From contig JAIWQS010000093.1 of assembly GCA_029891385.1 (NCBI GenBank), forward strand, positions 868,001-932,000: DNA of 64,000 nucleotides. Direction: 5' to 3'. The stretch comes from Erythroxylum novogranatense (lineage: Eukaryota; Streptophyta; Magnoliopsida; Malpighiales; Erythroxylaceae). Made by a program: the position numbers and the translations under genes. Each line of letters begins with the position of its first letter. Position 1 is the stretch's first letter. Below are positions 1 through 10,285 of the stretch, in pieces. Below the pieces are notes generated by a model that was not told the DNA's origin, searched no databases, and saw only the letters and a program-made list of their open reading frames with translations.

Positions 1-1061
1 ATCCATAGAATATGTTGAGATAATCTTTGTAACTCTTACGTGAGTTAGGTAAGAAGTCCTTGCTCAATTAGGCGTAAACCTATTTATGATAAGTTTTGGG
101 CGTTTAGTAATTTAATTAAAATTAAAATTTAATTTTAATTACAAATAATTATAATAAAATACCATTTATGACCAAATAAGATCCAATATTTTATATTGAT
201 CCTTATTTATTATATATCTCATATTTAATCATAAAGTTTCTCGACTTTACAATTAAGTCCAACTTAATTAAAATAGCTCTGCTCTCGACAATTCATTTTA
301 TGTATGACCTATTAGGCTCTCAAATATGTTGACAATAATTATAAGTTATAATTTTGATTCACAATTAGAATTAGATAAAATAAAACTCCTTTTAATTTCT
401 AATTAATTCTACAATTAATTAATTTATAATCAAAGATCAAGATTGACGTTTAGCAACGTATCATGATCACCCAAATACTTTAGGAATGTCAAAGTGGTTT
501 TGGCTAACTTTTCATTGCATGGTTTTTCTATATAATTCAATCATTTCATTGTACAATGTTCCGAATAGACAAAGCATGGAATTAATGTTTACTTATTTTG
601 AGTTCAATCATTTAGTTATTCACCATTAGCTATTGATTCAAATATTGTTCTTTGTAAACTATTTACAAAGTGTCATTCCACCTTAGTCAAAGATTTTCTA
701 AATTATGAAAATAATGAAACATTTTCTCTAATTACTTTAGGATGATGAATCATATCTTAATCACACAACTACCTCCATAAAGTTCATGATACAACCAATA
801 ACTTCTGATTGAATGAACCATGATTAAATAGGTCATAGGTAGTATCAAAACATAGTAATCCATATACCGATTGAATGAACTATGATTAAATAGGTCATAA
901 GTAGTATCAAAACATAGCAATCCATGTACAGGATAACTTTGAAAACATCAAGTCAAAGAATCATATACACAATCATCACAATGAGAATTATATAGATATA
1001 CAAGTAATGTTCTAAATGGATTTTTCATGTCGAGTCGATTTAGTGAACTTGTTCTCTAACA
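1..1061 (-). mobile_element. Partial Ty1/copia-type LTR, left end outside window
   Basis: Read on the minus strand this begins at 1061 with TGTTAGAGAACAAG, a usual copia LTR start, and then follows the same order of landmarks as the F-family LTRs further right: a TGATCATGAT...GTTGCTA block (around 450-480), an AATAGGTCA(C/T)AC block (around 300) and a long AT-rich stretch. Identity to F is low, so this is a distant relative. No coding sequence is seen. The assignment rests on the start motif and shared layout; the other LTR end and any target duplication lie outside the window. Confidence 0.5.
807..930. repeat. 62-bp direct tandem duplication
   Basis: Two adjacent copies of a 62-bp unit starting GATTGAATGAAC at 807 and again at 869. 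They differ by only a few substitutions. The duplication lies inside the partial copia LTR and looks like a recent slippage or unequal-exchange event. Confidence 0.85.
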
Positions 1062-1237
1062 AACCCACATGTTTGTTTAATATCTTAAAATACTTTATTC
1101 TACGAGAATGACTACTTCCTTTATAAAGAAAAACCTAACATATGCTAGCCTTTTTACGTTCTATTAATATCTAGTCTTAATAGAACAATGACTAAGAATA
1201 ATTTTAAGGATATGCAATATGAATCTTATAGTTACAA
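1062..1237. other. Unassigned AT-rich spacer
   Basis: Lies between the copia LTR start at 1061 and LTR fragment O at 1238. No reading frame, terminal motif or repeat that I recognise. It may be the host sequence into which both elements inserted, or internal sequence of an older element. Confidence 0.4.
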
Positions 1238-1739
1238 TGTAGCACCCCAATCTCGCAAGATACGTACCTGACATCTTGTGTGATATTCGAGTCCGTAGCC
1301 CGCGAGAGTGACATGCTAGCTTAGTCAGTCAGTGAAATCTCATTACAATTTTTTTTCAAAACAACACACATAGGCTGAAATCAATAATTAAATTAGGCCC
1401 CTTACTTTTATTTCATAAAACTCGAAATCACAATTATTATTACACTTTGATCAATATCTCTTGCAAAACATTTCCAATTGGCAAGTTATACACAATAGAA
1501 ATATTCAAATACATAAGATACAACAATTGCGGAAGACTCCATTCGGTACCAAAAATAAAGAAATATAATGCAGATGCAAACTGATCTCGATCTCTGCCTC
1601 TTACTTGAATGCAGTGACTATACTCCAGTTTGCCCAATGGGGTAACTCTTCTGGGCCTGAAAAATATTGCAAATTTTGGGTGAGTTTTGCGAACTCAGTA
1701 AGTGACCATCCTCGATGACTCACTCAATGACACAACACA
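1238..1739 (-). mobile_element. Element O: left fragment of a LARD-family LTR, split by A
   Basis: Starts TGTAGCACCCC, matching in position and following sequence the TGTAACACCCC terminus of B (6072). It continues through the same landmarks (CGAGTCCGT, TTTGGGTGAGTTTTGCGAACTCAG, TGACCATC). It stops abruptly at 1739, where A begins, and resumes at 35974 after an ACACA duplication. O is thus an older minus-oriented copy of the family to which A and B belong. Confidence 0.8.
1735..1739. repeat. Target-site duplication of A, left copy (ACACA)
   Basis: ACACA lies directly before the TG of A at 1740. The same five bases follow the final CA of A at 35973. Sequence outside both copies is O-family LTR and becomes continuous once A is removed. 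Confidence 0.9.
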
Positions 1740-2262
1740 TGTAACATCCCATCCCCATATTAAGGGTTAGAATTTAGATTTCAATAATGGAGAAAATAGT
1801 AATGTGAGAGTTAGAAAAAAATTTGCATTTCATGCTCAGCATAATGTCATCATATATGCATGTGAATTTGAATTTTTTCACACATAAAAATAATTGTACA
1901 TATACTCATTGACATTCTGGGTATATTGAATTGTAATGGGATATGTTGAGAATTGTGGTTATACTGAACGAGTTAAATGAAATGGAGTAGAAGGACTAGA
2001 AATAAAAATTGAAGTGTAGGATTTTAGTGAATCGAAGTCATTTGAGAAGTTACTGGGAATGAATAGTTAAGGGAGTTAAATTTGATCTGAAACTTCCATG
2101 AATAAACTATACTAATCTAGTTGGATTTTGACAAAATTGTCATCATGAAAGTTGTAAATCTTTCTTTTATCTTTCCATTGATATAAATTTTGCAATTTTT
2201 AGATATCGGAGTCAAAAGTTATGGTCCTTATAAGTGGAGATGCTCAAGAGTATAGGACGTAA

Positions 2263-2470
2263 CGTCTGGTGATGACGTGTTGTCTGGTGAGAACGCATCA
2301 TCTGGTGAGGACTTATCGTCTGGTGAGGATGCTTCATCTGGTGAGGACGTTTCGTCTGGTGAGGACGGATCGTCTGGTGAGGACGCTTCATCTGGTAAGG
2401 ACGTATCGTCTGGTGAGGATGCTTCGTTTGGTGACGTCATATTATCTGGTGATGAAGTCATATTGTCTAG
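2263..2470 (+). repeat. 18-bp minisatellite in A LTR
   Basis: About eleven degenerate copies of an 18-bp unit built on CGTCTGGTGAGGACG, each carrying CpG sites and a short CGTC...GACG inverted repeat. Because 18 is a multiple of three, open frames appear on both strands (Ser-Ser-Gly-Glu-Asp and Ser-Ser-Pro-Asp repeats); I do not regard these as genes. The array is upstream of the LTR's TATA-like site. The same array in the 3' LTR is the insertion point of C. Confidence 0.9.
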
Positions 2471-4675
2471 TTCACTGTTCATCTGATCCTATCGTCTGGT
2501 CCCACTTTTGACTCTACAGATGATAAAATTTGCCTTCAAGGTCTTTATGAAGGTTTTAGATCTTGAAGTCCCCTTTGGAACCATCTAAAGAACTACTTAA
2601 TCCGATATCTCTAGAGAAACCTATGTTAATTGCAAGATATCTTCTGTGTATGTTCATAACCTTCTTCTGGTTACTGTTCATAATGTATCGTCTGGTCTAA
2701 TTCTCTACTAAATCTCAATTCAATGTCTTCATTAAAGTTATAGATACTAAATTCCTCTTTCGAACCCTCTAAGAATGACCTTGATCTGATATCTCTAGAG
2801 CAAGTTATGCCATTTGTCCCGAACAAGTTCAATATGATGGAGGACAGAACCTTGTTCGATTCCTTTAGCCCAATCTTTTTTATCCGACCTCTAAACAAAG
2901 TGATCCTGAGAAAATAGATTCCTCAGACATTATGCTATCTCTCCACAAAAATTGGTAGCATTCTGAATTGAACAAAAAAAGATTGATTGAATGAAAGTGA
3001 GGGAATATGTTGGAATAGTGAACTGGTGCTGTTTTACTAAATAGACTTCAGTATTTTGATTATATTTGGATCTGTAGAATTACAAATGAGATGATTTTTA
3101 ATTTGAAATAAACTAGAGACATAGGGTTATAAATCATTTGAAGAAGTAAAATTTTGAACCAGTCTCTAAGATGTTTAAATTTTGGATGGAAATTATGCAT
3201 AGTGAATTGTTTTGTACAAGAGCAGTCCGAAAATGTTTAAGGTATATCTTTCAAATCACTGAAAGGCATAAGACACAAAGGAATATGTTTCTAGAAGAAA
3301 TTGTTACAAAATAACTTCAGTATAAGGGTCAGAAAGAACATACAAAGTTAACCCAAAATGCTGTGTTTATGGAAAAATCTGAAAATGATTTAATGAGTTA
3401 TAACTTGTGATTGCAGTGGTATTATTGAGTTTTAAACTTAAGTATAAATTATACTTAAGTAACTCTTAATGAAGGGAAGTGGGTAAGTGGATAAGAAATG
3501 GACAGGTGTCCAAGCTATAAAGTTAAGATTTTTGTTACCCTTGAAAGACAAGCTACTGTGTCCAAGCTATAAACTTACCCTTGAAGTGGATAAGTGGACA
3601 GTGATATTCTTATTTTCAGAAAAATGAGTGAAGAGATTTAGTTTACCGTACATGGTGATTTTCTTTGGAGTTGATGACTGAAATGTTATGGGATAGTGTT
3701 AAACTAGTTTTTGGAGTTGAAAGATCAATGAAAATGTGTGTGTGATGAGAACAAAAAAATTTGAAAAAGGAATATGTATTGCTCTATTATATTGATATTT
3801 TACTATTCATATATATAATTATTTACGTAAGTTTTGGAGTATTTTAGAGATGAATAAAATGAATTTAGAGTTAAGAGATAGGTGTATGGTGATGTCTAGA
3901 AATGTGAAAGAACGATTAAAGTGATAGTTAGAGGAATAAATGAAGAAAACACAAAAAGTTAGAAATGCAGAAAAAATTGAAAGTGAAGAAGTGCAGAAAA
4001 TGTGATGAAATGCGTGAGTGTTTTGGTTTTTGGATAATTATGAAAAATGATAGATTTTTGATTTGTTTGTGATTTGTGAGTTAAAATGAAATAGGAATGA
4101 AGAGAAAATATTGAGATTTAAGCAGAAAGTTGATTGTAATATATTTATATATATACTCTGTTTTTCCCCTTCACTAGTCATATATGGGATTATATTGATA
4201 AATTAGTGAATGAGTTATTGATATCAAATTATCAAAGGATTGAGGTTGTGATTTAAAGAATTGATGAGTGATTAAGTTATGAAATACCTGGGATTGTCAT
4301 TGAGCATGCATTGTACATAGTCCATTTATACAATTGTGCATAAATAAATGCTTATAAATGTGCCATTATTAATGTGAGTGCAACGTGTGTTTTGTATAAA
4401 TGGGTTGTGCAGGTTAAGTGTCCGCATTTAGGCATTTTCAGAATTTGGAAGCAAATGCTAATCTAGAGCGTACTATGAGTAGACCTAGATGGTCTCATTC
4501 ATTGTTTGTTCTCTTTTGAATTTTGTGTTGATTGACTACTAAATACTCATATGAATGTGAATGATTGTATTAATGTCCGGATAGAAGGTCCGCTGATTGT
4601 GATGTTTGATTTGGATATTGAAGTGTTACTTGTAAGTGAATAAGATGAAATAAGTGTACATAATATGATTGCTAA

Positions 4676-5035
4676 ATGCCAGACCACGGTTCGATGATAA
4701 ACATGTTTTGAATGTGCATTTGTATATGAAAAAAAAGTGATACTCAACTCTAATGTTGAATGCCGGACTACGGTCCGACGATATGTGAATGTGAGTGAAT
4801 GAGAATATGCAAATGTGATTGAGGCATTCCATTTCATGAATGTATGAAACATAATGGCAATTGTGACCAGAGTAGCTATCGATCAAAGCTTAAAGCTCAA
4901 TGAGTGAAAATGAGCCTCGAGCTCAAAAGTGATTAAGAGCCTAAGGCTTACTATGTAAAATGAGCCCTGTATCCCCTAAGCGTATAAGGGACAGTTAGTA
5001 ATGAGCCCGATATCTAATTGATACGGGACAGTTTA
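4676..5035 (+). repeat. Hairpin-rich block in A LTR (U5 side)
   Basis: A run of short inverted repeats: CCAGACCACGGTTCG at 4678 and CCGGACTACGGTCCG near 4761, then GAGCCTAAGGCTT, AGCTTAAAGCTC and GAGCCTCGAGCTC between 4886 and 4960, then GCCC...GGGAC pairs to 5032. The matching block in the 3' LTR has a perfect CCGGACC-AC-GGTCCGG hairpin near 34952. B carries the same block in reverse orientation (6670-6815). Conservation across copies suggests RNA or DNA structure. Confidence 0.65.
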
Positions 5036-5706
5036 GGCAATCGGTCACAACAAAGTATTAAATGAAAAGTGGGTGTCATGTGCACTACTTATGCATAATA
5101 TGAATGAATAACGTGCATTGAATGTGAAGTGTGAAATGTTGTGAATCTGAATTATGTGTTATGTGACTAAGTGAGCCATCGATGATGGTCACTCATTGAG
5201 TTCGCAAAACTCACCTAGAATTTACATATATTTTTATGGATCAGAAGAATACCCCGGTAGGCAAACGGGAGTATACCTACAGCATATAAGTGAAAGATAG
5301 AGGTCGGGATCAGTATGCGTTTGCATTAGTGTTTTCCTATTTTTTTTTATAAATTTGTATTCTGCGATTTCGGTAAAATAATGTATTTCAAAATTTTTGT
5401 ATAATGTGTATACAAAGGTTTTTATGGTGGAATGTAAAGACATTATGATTAAAGTGTTTTGTATTTGTAATGGGGCCTAATTGGTTATTGAAATTCTATT
5501 GATTGTATTATGTTGATTGAAAATGTTTATGAATGAAAGTGGGCCCGAATTGGTTATTATTTCCGCATATGTTTGTTGTTGTTTCCAAAAAAAAATTGTA
5601 CTAACTTTTGAATGATTGAGTGCTCTAGCATGCCACCCTCACGGGGCATGGACTCGAATATCACCCAAAATGTCGAGCACGTGTCTTGCAGGAGTAAGGT
5701 GTTACA

Positions 5707-6066
5707 TTTAGTTGGTATCAGAGCCTAGAATTACTATCTTATATGGGCATTTTCTGAAATAGGTGTCAAGGTACATGCATTCTTGGCATGTCATAGCAGA
5801 CAGCGGCAACTGATCCCCCAGTCTGAGTCACATTTATATAAGTCACATGCATGAGCATTCCTTAAGAATTTGAGCTGTCAGAAGCACTGGAAAGAATGAT
5901 GATCTATCAAAATGTGAGGCAATGAAGGTTTATGGGCAGTTAGAAATGAGAAATAGTATATGGTTTTGTATGATATATAAAGGTCCACTATATTTGTATA
6001 TATGGTTGTCTCATTGAACATGATATCCATATTGTATTGTGGTAATATATCCTCGAATGTTATATA
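5707..6066 (+). other. A interior, first segment (non-coding)
   Basis: Begins after the 5' LTR and includes the primer-binding site at 5713. It is colinear with B's interior read on the minus strand from about 13890 down to 13600: ATATGGGCATTTTCTGAAA, CATGTCATAGCAGAC, GGCAACTGATCCC and AAGGTTTATGGGCA occur in the same order. No open frame of note. B entered at 6066/6072; after B the homology resumes without a gap at 18195. Confidence 0.8.
5713..5726 (+). promoter_or_regulatory. Primer-binding site of A (tRNA-iMet type)
   Basis: TGGTATCAGAGCCT, six bases after the 5' LTR, is the standard plant primer-binding site complementary to the 3' end of initiator methionine tRNA, where minus-strand DNA synthesis starts. 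Confidence 0.9.
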
Positions 6067-6071
6067 AATGT
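6067..6071. repeat. Target-site duplication of B, left copy (AATGT)
   Basis: AATGT precedes the TG of B at 6072; the identical 5 bp follows the last base of B at 18190-18194. Removing B and one copy restores continuous A interior. Confidence 0.92.
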
Positions 6072-6669
6072 TGTAACACCCCACTCCCGTATGACCCAAA
6101 CCCGATATCGAAGGTGATATCCGAGTCCGTGCCTTGAGAGGGTAGCGTGCTACATCACTCAGTCAAAACTCAGTATAAATTTTTTTAAAAACACAACATA
6201 CACTATGCAGAAATCAAATAACATACACAATCACCAGTAAGTACAATGACCGGCCCCTTTATAAAAACAAATTAATTCAGTCTAGTGACTTTAAAAATTG
6301 ACCAAATCATTTGTACAAAAATTCAGAAAATACAATTATATACAGAATTTATTAGACACTAATACAGGCGCGAACTGATCCCTGACCTCTTCTCTCACTC
6401 TCATGCGGTTGCTATATGCTCGTTGCCTAATGGGGTATTCTTCTGGGTCTTAAAAAATAATTGTAATTTTTGGGTGAGTTTTGCGAACTCAGTGAGTGAC
6501 CATCGTCGATGGTTCACCCAGTCACATAACACAATTTGCATACATCGAACTTTATTTCATAATGCACATTCACACACATCTACATAACTCCACATTCATA
6601 TTTTTCATATTTGATACAAGCATATGAGATTCACTTTCCATTTAGTATTTTGCTGTGATCGAGTGCCTA

Positions 6670-6815
6670 TACTGTCCCTTGCAGGGCTCATTAATAACTG
6701 TCCCTTATCCGTTGATGGATACAGGGCTCATTAAACGTTGAGCCTGAGGCTCTAAATCACTTATGAGCTCGAAACTCATTTTCAATCGTTAAGCTTAAAG
6801 CTCTGTTCGGTGGCG
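6670..6815 (-). repeat. Hairpin-rich block in B LTR
   Basis: Short inverted repeats in series: GTCCCTTGCAGGG, GAGCCTGAGGCTC, TGAGCTCGAAACTCA and AGCTTAAAGCT within about 145 bp. The same series is in the other B LTR (14495-14630, with a partial second round near 14870-14945) and, inverted, in A (4886-5032). It sits on the U5 side of the LTR. Confidence 0.6.
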
Positions 6816-7762
6816 ACTTTGGTCACAACAATCATTATGTTTCATGCAACACAAAAGCATATCACAGTTATTTCATAATTTCACATTCAGAAGTACCACA
6901 TGATTGTTATCACATAAGTATAAGGCATTTTGCCTTTTTCTCAATCAAATAGATCAAATCAAATGCATATGAAATGCGTATGTGATACTTTTCTAATTTA
7001 TTACGGTGTTGTGAACGAGCACCTAAAACTGTGCCAATATGGACTCACTAATCGTTGAGCCTAAGGCTCTAAATCACTGTAGGCTTCAATCAACACATAT
7101 GTCACACATTATCATATCTCAAGCAAATAGTTTACAAATTCACAAACAACAACACTTCTATGTCATAGCTCTCCAATACATCGAACCTTCTGTCCGGAAT
7201 CCATAATCAGAAACACAATGCCACCATTATTCACCACAGAATAATAAGCAAATGATAATTGAGGAATCATCTAGGTCACTCACCTATAGCTTCCGAAGCT
7301 AATGCCTGGAAGTCTCAACAACGTCTTTGAGTTGACGTTCCAAATGCACCTCTATAACAATCAAAATGTACAAACATTACCAAATGTACAATCAGAAATA
7401 TTTAATAATGCACATGTAGTAATTAAAATGTGTACAATGCATGTTCGTGACATTCCTGGCACTATTTCAAAAATTCTCATCACAAAATTTCCCTCTAAAT
7501 TTTAGAAACTCATAGACACTAAAATCACTCAATTCGGACCTCCATAGGTCCAATTATAACTAAAACACGGACCAAAAAAATAATTACCCGGTCCCCTCAA
7601 TTCAACCTAACCAATCCCCATCAATTTTATCTCTAAAAATTCCCAATTTCACATATTAAGAAATTAAAGGACTCACGAATCCGATGCCTTGAGAATCAGG
7701 TCAATCGGAGGTCGGATGAAAAAGTTATAAGCAAAAAAGTGGAGAGAGGTCGGGTTAGGGGA

Positions 7763-7858
7763 TACATGACAATAGTCGACTAGCCGACTATTATTAGTCG
7801 ACTAATGTAGTGAAAATATAACAATAGTCGACTGGTCAAAGATTATTAGTCGACTAGC
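7763..7858 (-). repeat. GTCGAC palindrome array in B LTR
   Basis: Five occurrences of (T)AGTCGACT(A) or one-base variants in about 95 bp, for example TAGTCGACTA, a perfect palindrome. The surrounding LTR is CpG-poor. The matching array in the other LTR is at 15708-15803, where some copies have decayed (AGTCTACT, AGTCGGCT). Confidence 0.8.
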
Positions 7859-7916
7859 CTATATTATCAGACCAAGTAGAAACTCTTGGTCTTTCTTCTG
7901 CCAACGTCCTAACTTC

Positions 7917-9040
7917 CATAACTCATCACTTTTGACCCAAAACTCCAAAAATTACAAATGAAGTCTCATTGGAAAGATAATAGAAAACCCTACAAGTTTC
8001 ATGAAGGGCGTGAAAACCATTTTCACCTCTAAGGGTGTGAAACATTCAATCAAAGCTATTGCCTTCACATTGCCATTCAAAACAGTGCAACATTCTACTA
8101 AATCCATATCTTCCCATTCCCTTTGCCAAAAATTCCAAGCTTTATACCAAAAGAAAGATCAACTCATATTCCACAACTTTCATGAACAACTTCGAAGCGA
8201 ATTCAACCTCTAAACAAATCAAATTCTCAATCAAAGTTTATGCCTATATAAGTCATTCTCAACAGTAACACAATCTTCCAAAACGCATAACTTCCTATCC
8301 CATTATCCAAAAATTCCATATCTTATAGCAATGGAAAGATTAGAAAACATGCTACAATTCTTATGAAGAACTTAGAAGCAAATTCTATCTCAAACAAGGT
8401 CAAATTCTCCCATTATTTTGGCTGCCCTGTTAAAGCTTGTTAAATCAGCACATGACCTAAACCATATGCAAACTTGAAAAATTCATAACTTACAAACCTT
8501 ATATCCAAAATTCACATATTATACCTCATTACAAAGCTAAAACATTCCTCCACAACTTTACATAAGATCACTTGAGCTAATTTCAACAATAATAGTCCAA
8601 AATTATCGTCAGAACAAAGAAATCACCAAAATCCATATTCATAGATATTACACACATCACAACACATTAAGCCATAAATTACCATCTGAAAGTTGATAAG
8701 CCATAACTTCCAACCTAAAAATAAAAAAATAACATACTTAGTGGCAATAGAAAGCTAACAAGAAATCCTTCAACTTTCATGAAGACTAATTTCACAAAAT
8801 CAGTCTACTTTAGCCTAGAAAAATTTCCCAAAGTTCTGGTCACAAATCATTCAATGTTGGAGCTATCACTGTTCACCCTGCACATATATCTCACTTTCAA
8901 AGCAAAATTCCAAACCTTTATAGCCACAATTGGACAGAACTTTCTTCATAAGAATTCTAGCCAAACTTCTCAAGTTTAATTCAAGTCAAACCTCATCTCA
9001 ATATCATAACCATATCAAAAGTTATGACCCAAACATTGAA
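7917..9040 (-). repeat. Degenerate tandem module of about 190 bp in B LTR
   Basis: A recurring phrase order (plus-strand view: CATAACTTCC..., a C/A-rich stretch ending CCAAAAATTCC, a GGAAAGAT-like word, then ACAACTTTCATGAAG) restarts at about 7917, 8105, 8286, 8484, 8702 and 8883. The spacings are 188, 181, 198, 218 and 181 bp. Units are diverged but keep the order. The same spacing occurs in the other LTR from 15863. No coding interpretation fits. Confidence 0.7.
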
Positions 9041-9692
9041 ACATACACACATTCAATTTTCCAGCATTTACACCTAACTCACATTCCACATCTTCGATAC
9101 CATTTCTAAACCAATTCTCACTCATTTCACTTAATATTTCCACCATAACCAACTCATAACCTATCCTTGAACATGAATCCACAAAATTCCAGCACACATA
9201 CACAATTATTTTCTTTTAAGAAATAATCAACTAACGTCACTAAAATCCATCTAAAACACACAATTTAACTATACTTTTACATGTTATATCATTTATCCTT
9301 ACACAAACATAATTTATACCCATTCAATAAAATCCCAAGTACCATGAAATTAATGTTCAAGACATCACAATTAATGCATCAACTACCAATTTAAGACCAT
9401 AAAAACAAAATTCTCACCTAACAAGCCTTTAATTCTTCATTTCTTCCACTTTTCACCAACTTCCCTCTCACACCCCTCACACCCACGACAACCATCATCA
9501 TAGGGGGAAAGACTTAAGTTAAGTTGGGTATCTTTCCTTGTGAATACAAGAAGGAGTAAGCCAAGAAGAAATAAGGGAGAGTAGAGCTTAAACCATGAAA
9601 AAGAAGGAGGAGAGGAGCTACCGAGAAGAGAAGAAAATCTTATGTAAAACACCAATAATAAGGAGTGTCGTGGAAGCTTGTAAAAGGTAGGA

Positions 9693-9703
9693 TATTTATA
9701 TAA
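9693..9703 (-). promoter_or_regulatory. TATA-like box of B LTR
   Basis: TTATATAAATA on the minus strand, about 540 bp from the LTR start. Downstream comes a CT-rich leader-like stretch and then a TTAG|GTGAG splice-donor-like site near 9414-9419. Repeated in the other LTR at 17636-17646. Confidence 0.55.
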
Positions 9704-10244
9704 TACTTAAGCATAAGACTAAGTAGGCAAGTGACATGTGTCACTTGCCACTTGTCTTATTTATAAGCCCTCATTAATTCATTTCCAAAAACAATTCAAT
9801 TGCTACTCCAATTTCTCTCCAAATTCCAATGGCTCAAAGTAATAAATTCTAAAATCATGTATCTAATTTTTCAGTGCCATTGGACAGTCATTTCCAGTAC
9901 CGAAAATCCAATTAGTCCGCCACTAGGTAATTTTTTTGGTCCGAACATTTTCCCAAAAAATTCTAGAAAAATTTCTAAAAGTCTCCGAAAATGTAAAACA
10001 CACAAAAATCACTCCAATTCATTTTTCAAGCGCAAATATTCACATTTTTCACAAAAATCACATTTATAAACACATATGCCTGGAAATGTCATAAATGCAT
10101 GTACACTCATGTGCATATACATAAATTACAATTAATGTATATATGGAGACCATATTATGCATGAACATGCCGAGACTAGTTTACAAACTCATAACTCGTC
10201 CCAAATTACTATTTTATCCTTCCCATCGGTGATGGGATGTTACA

Positions 10245-10285
10245 ACTCTCCCCTCTTAATAAAAATTTCGTCCTCGAAATTCATT
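10245..10285 (-). promoter_or_regulatory. Polypurine tract of B
   Basis: On the minus strand, TTCGAGGACGAAATTTTTAT then TAAGAGGGGAGAG directly abuts the LTR. The CGAGGACGAAATTT plus purine-rich run is the usual 3' end of plant Ty3/gypsy interiors and primes plus-strand DNA. Confidence 0.85.

Larger units (their letters stand above)
1740..5706 (+). repeat. 5' LTR of A (about 3.97 kb)
   Basis: Bounded by TGTAACATCCC and GTGTTACA, followed six bases later by the primer-binding site. It matches 21257-21539 plus 32285-35973, the split 3' LTR. Compared with that copy it lacks roughly 300 bp around 3560-3600, replaced by a local duplication of GTCCAAGCTATAAA. The lost stretch corresponds to 33530-33860 and includes the likely transcript start and leader. 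This LTR may therefore no longer be a working promoter. Confidence 0.85.
6072..10244 (-). repeat. 3' LTR of B (element orientation; 4.17 kb)
   Basis: On the plus strand it runs from TGTAACACCCC to GGGATGTTACA and is followed directly by the polypurine tract. It is a close copy of 13897-18189 but lacks about 120 bp near 7083, present in the other copy at about 14900-15020. It contains a hairpin block (6670-6815), a GTCGAC palindrome array (7763-7858), six or more degenerate units of about 190 bp (7917-9040), a TATA-like site (9693) and a leader-like CT-rich zone (9430-9650, minus strand). Confidence 0.88.

Noticed and set aside
2263..2470. CRISPR-like regularly spaced repeat
   Set aside because: The units are directly abutting 18-mers without unique spacers, within a plant retrotransposon LTR.
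2228..2511. Open frames on both strands with Ser-Ser-Pro-Asp or Ser-Ser-Gly-Glu-Asp repeats
   Set aside because: They arise from the 18-bp tandem unit inside an LTR; several frames are open at once and there is no start context or conservation beyond the repeat.
5713..5726. tRNA gene fragment suggested by TGGTATCAGAGCC
   Set aside because: It is a primer-binding site directly after an LTR; no cloverleaf surrounds it.
6072..10244. DNA transposon with inverted termini (TGTAACACCCC...GGGATGTTACA)
   Set aside because: The termini are LTR ends: a second direct copy exists at 13897-18189, with primer site and polypurine tract between them and a 5-bp duplication outside the pair.
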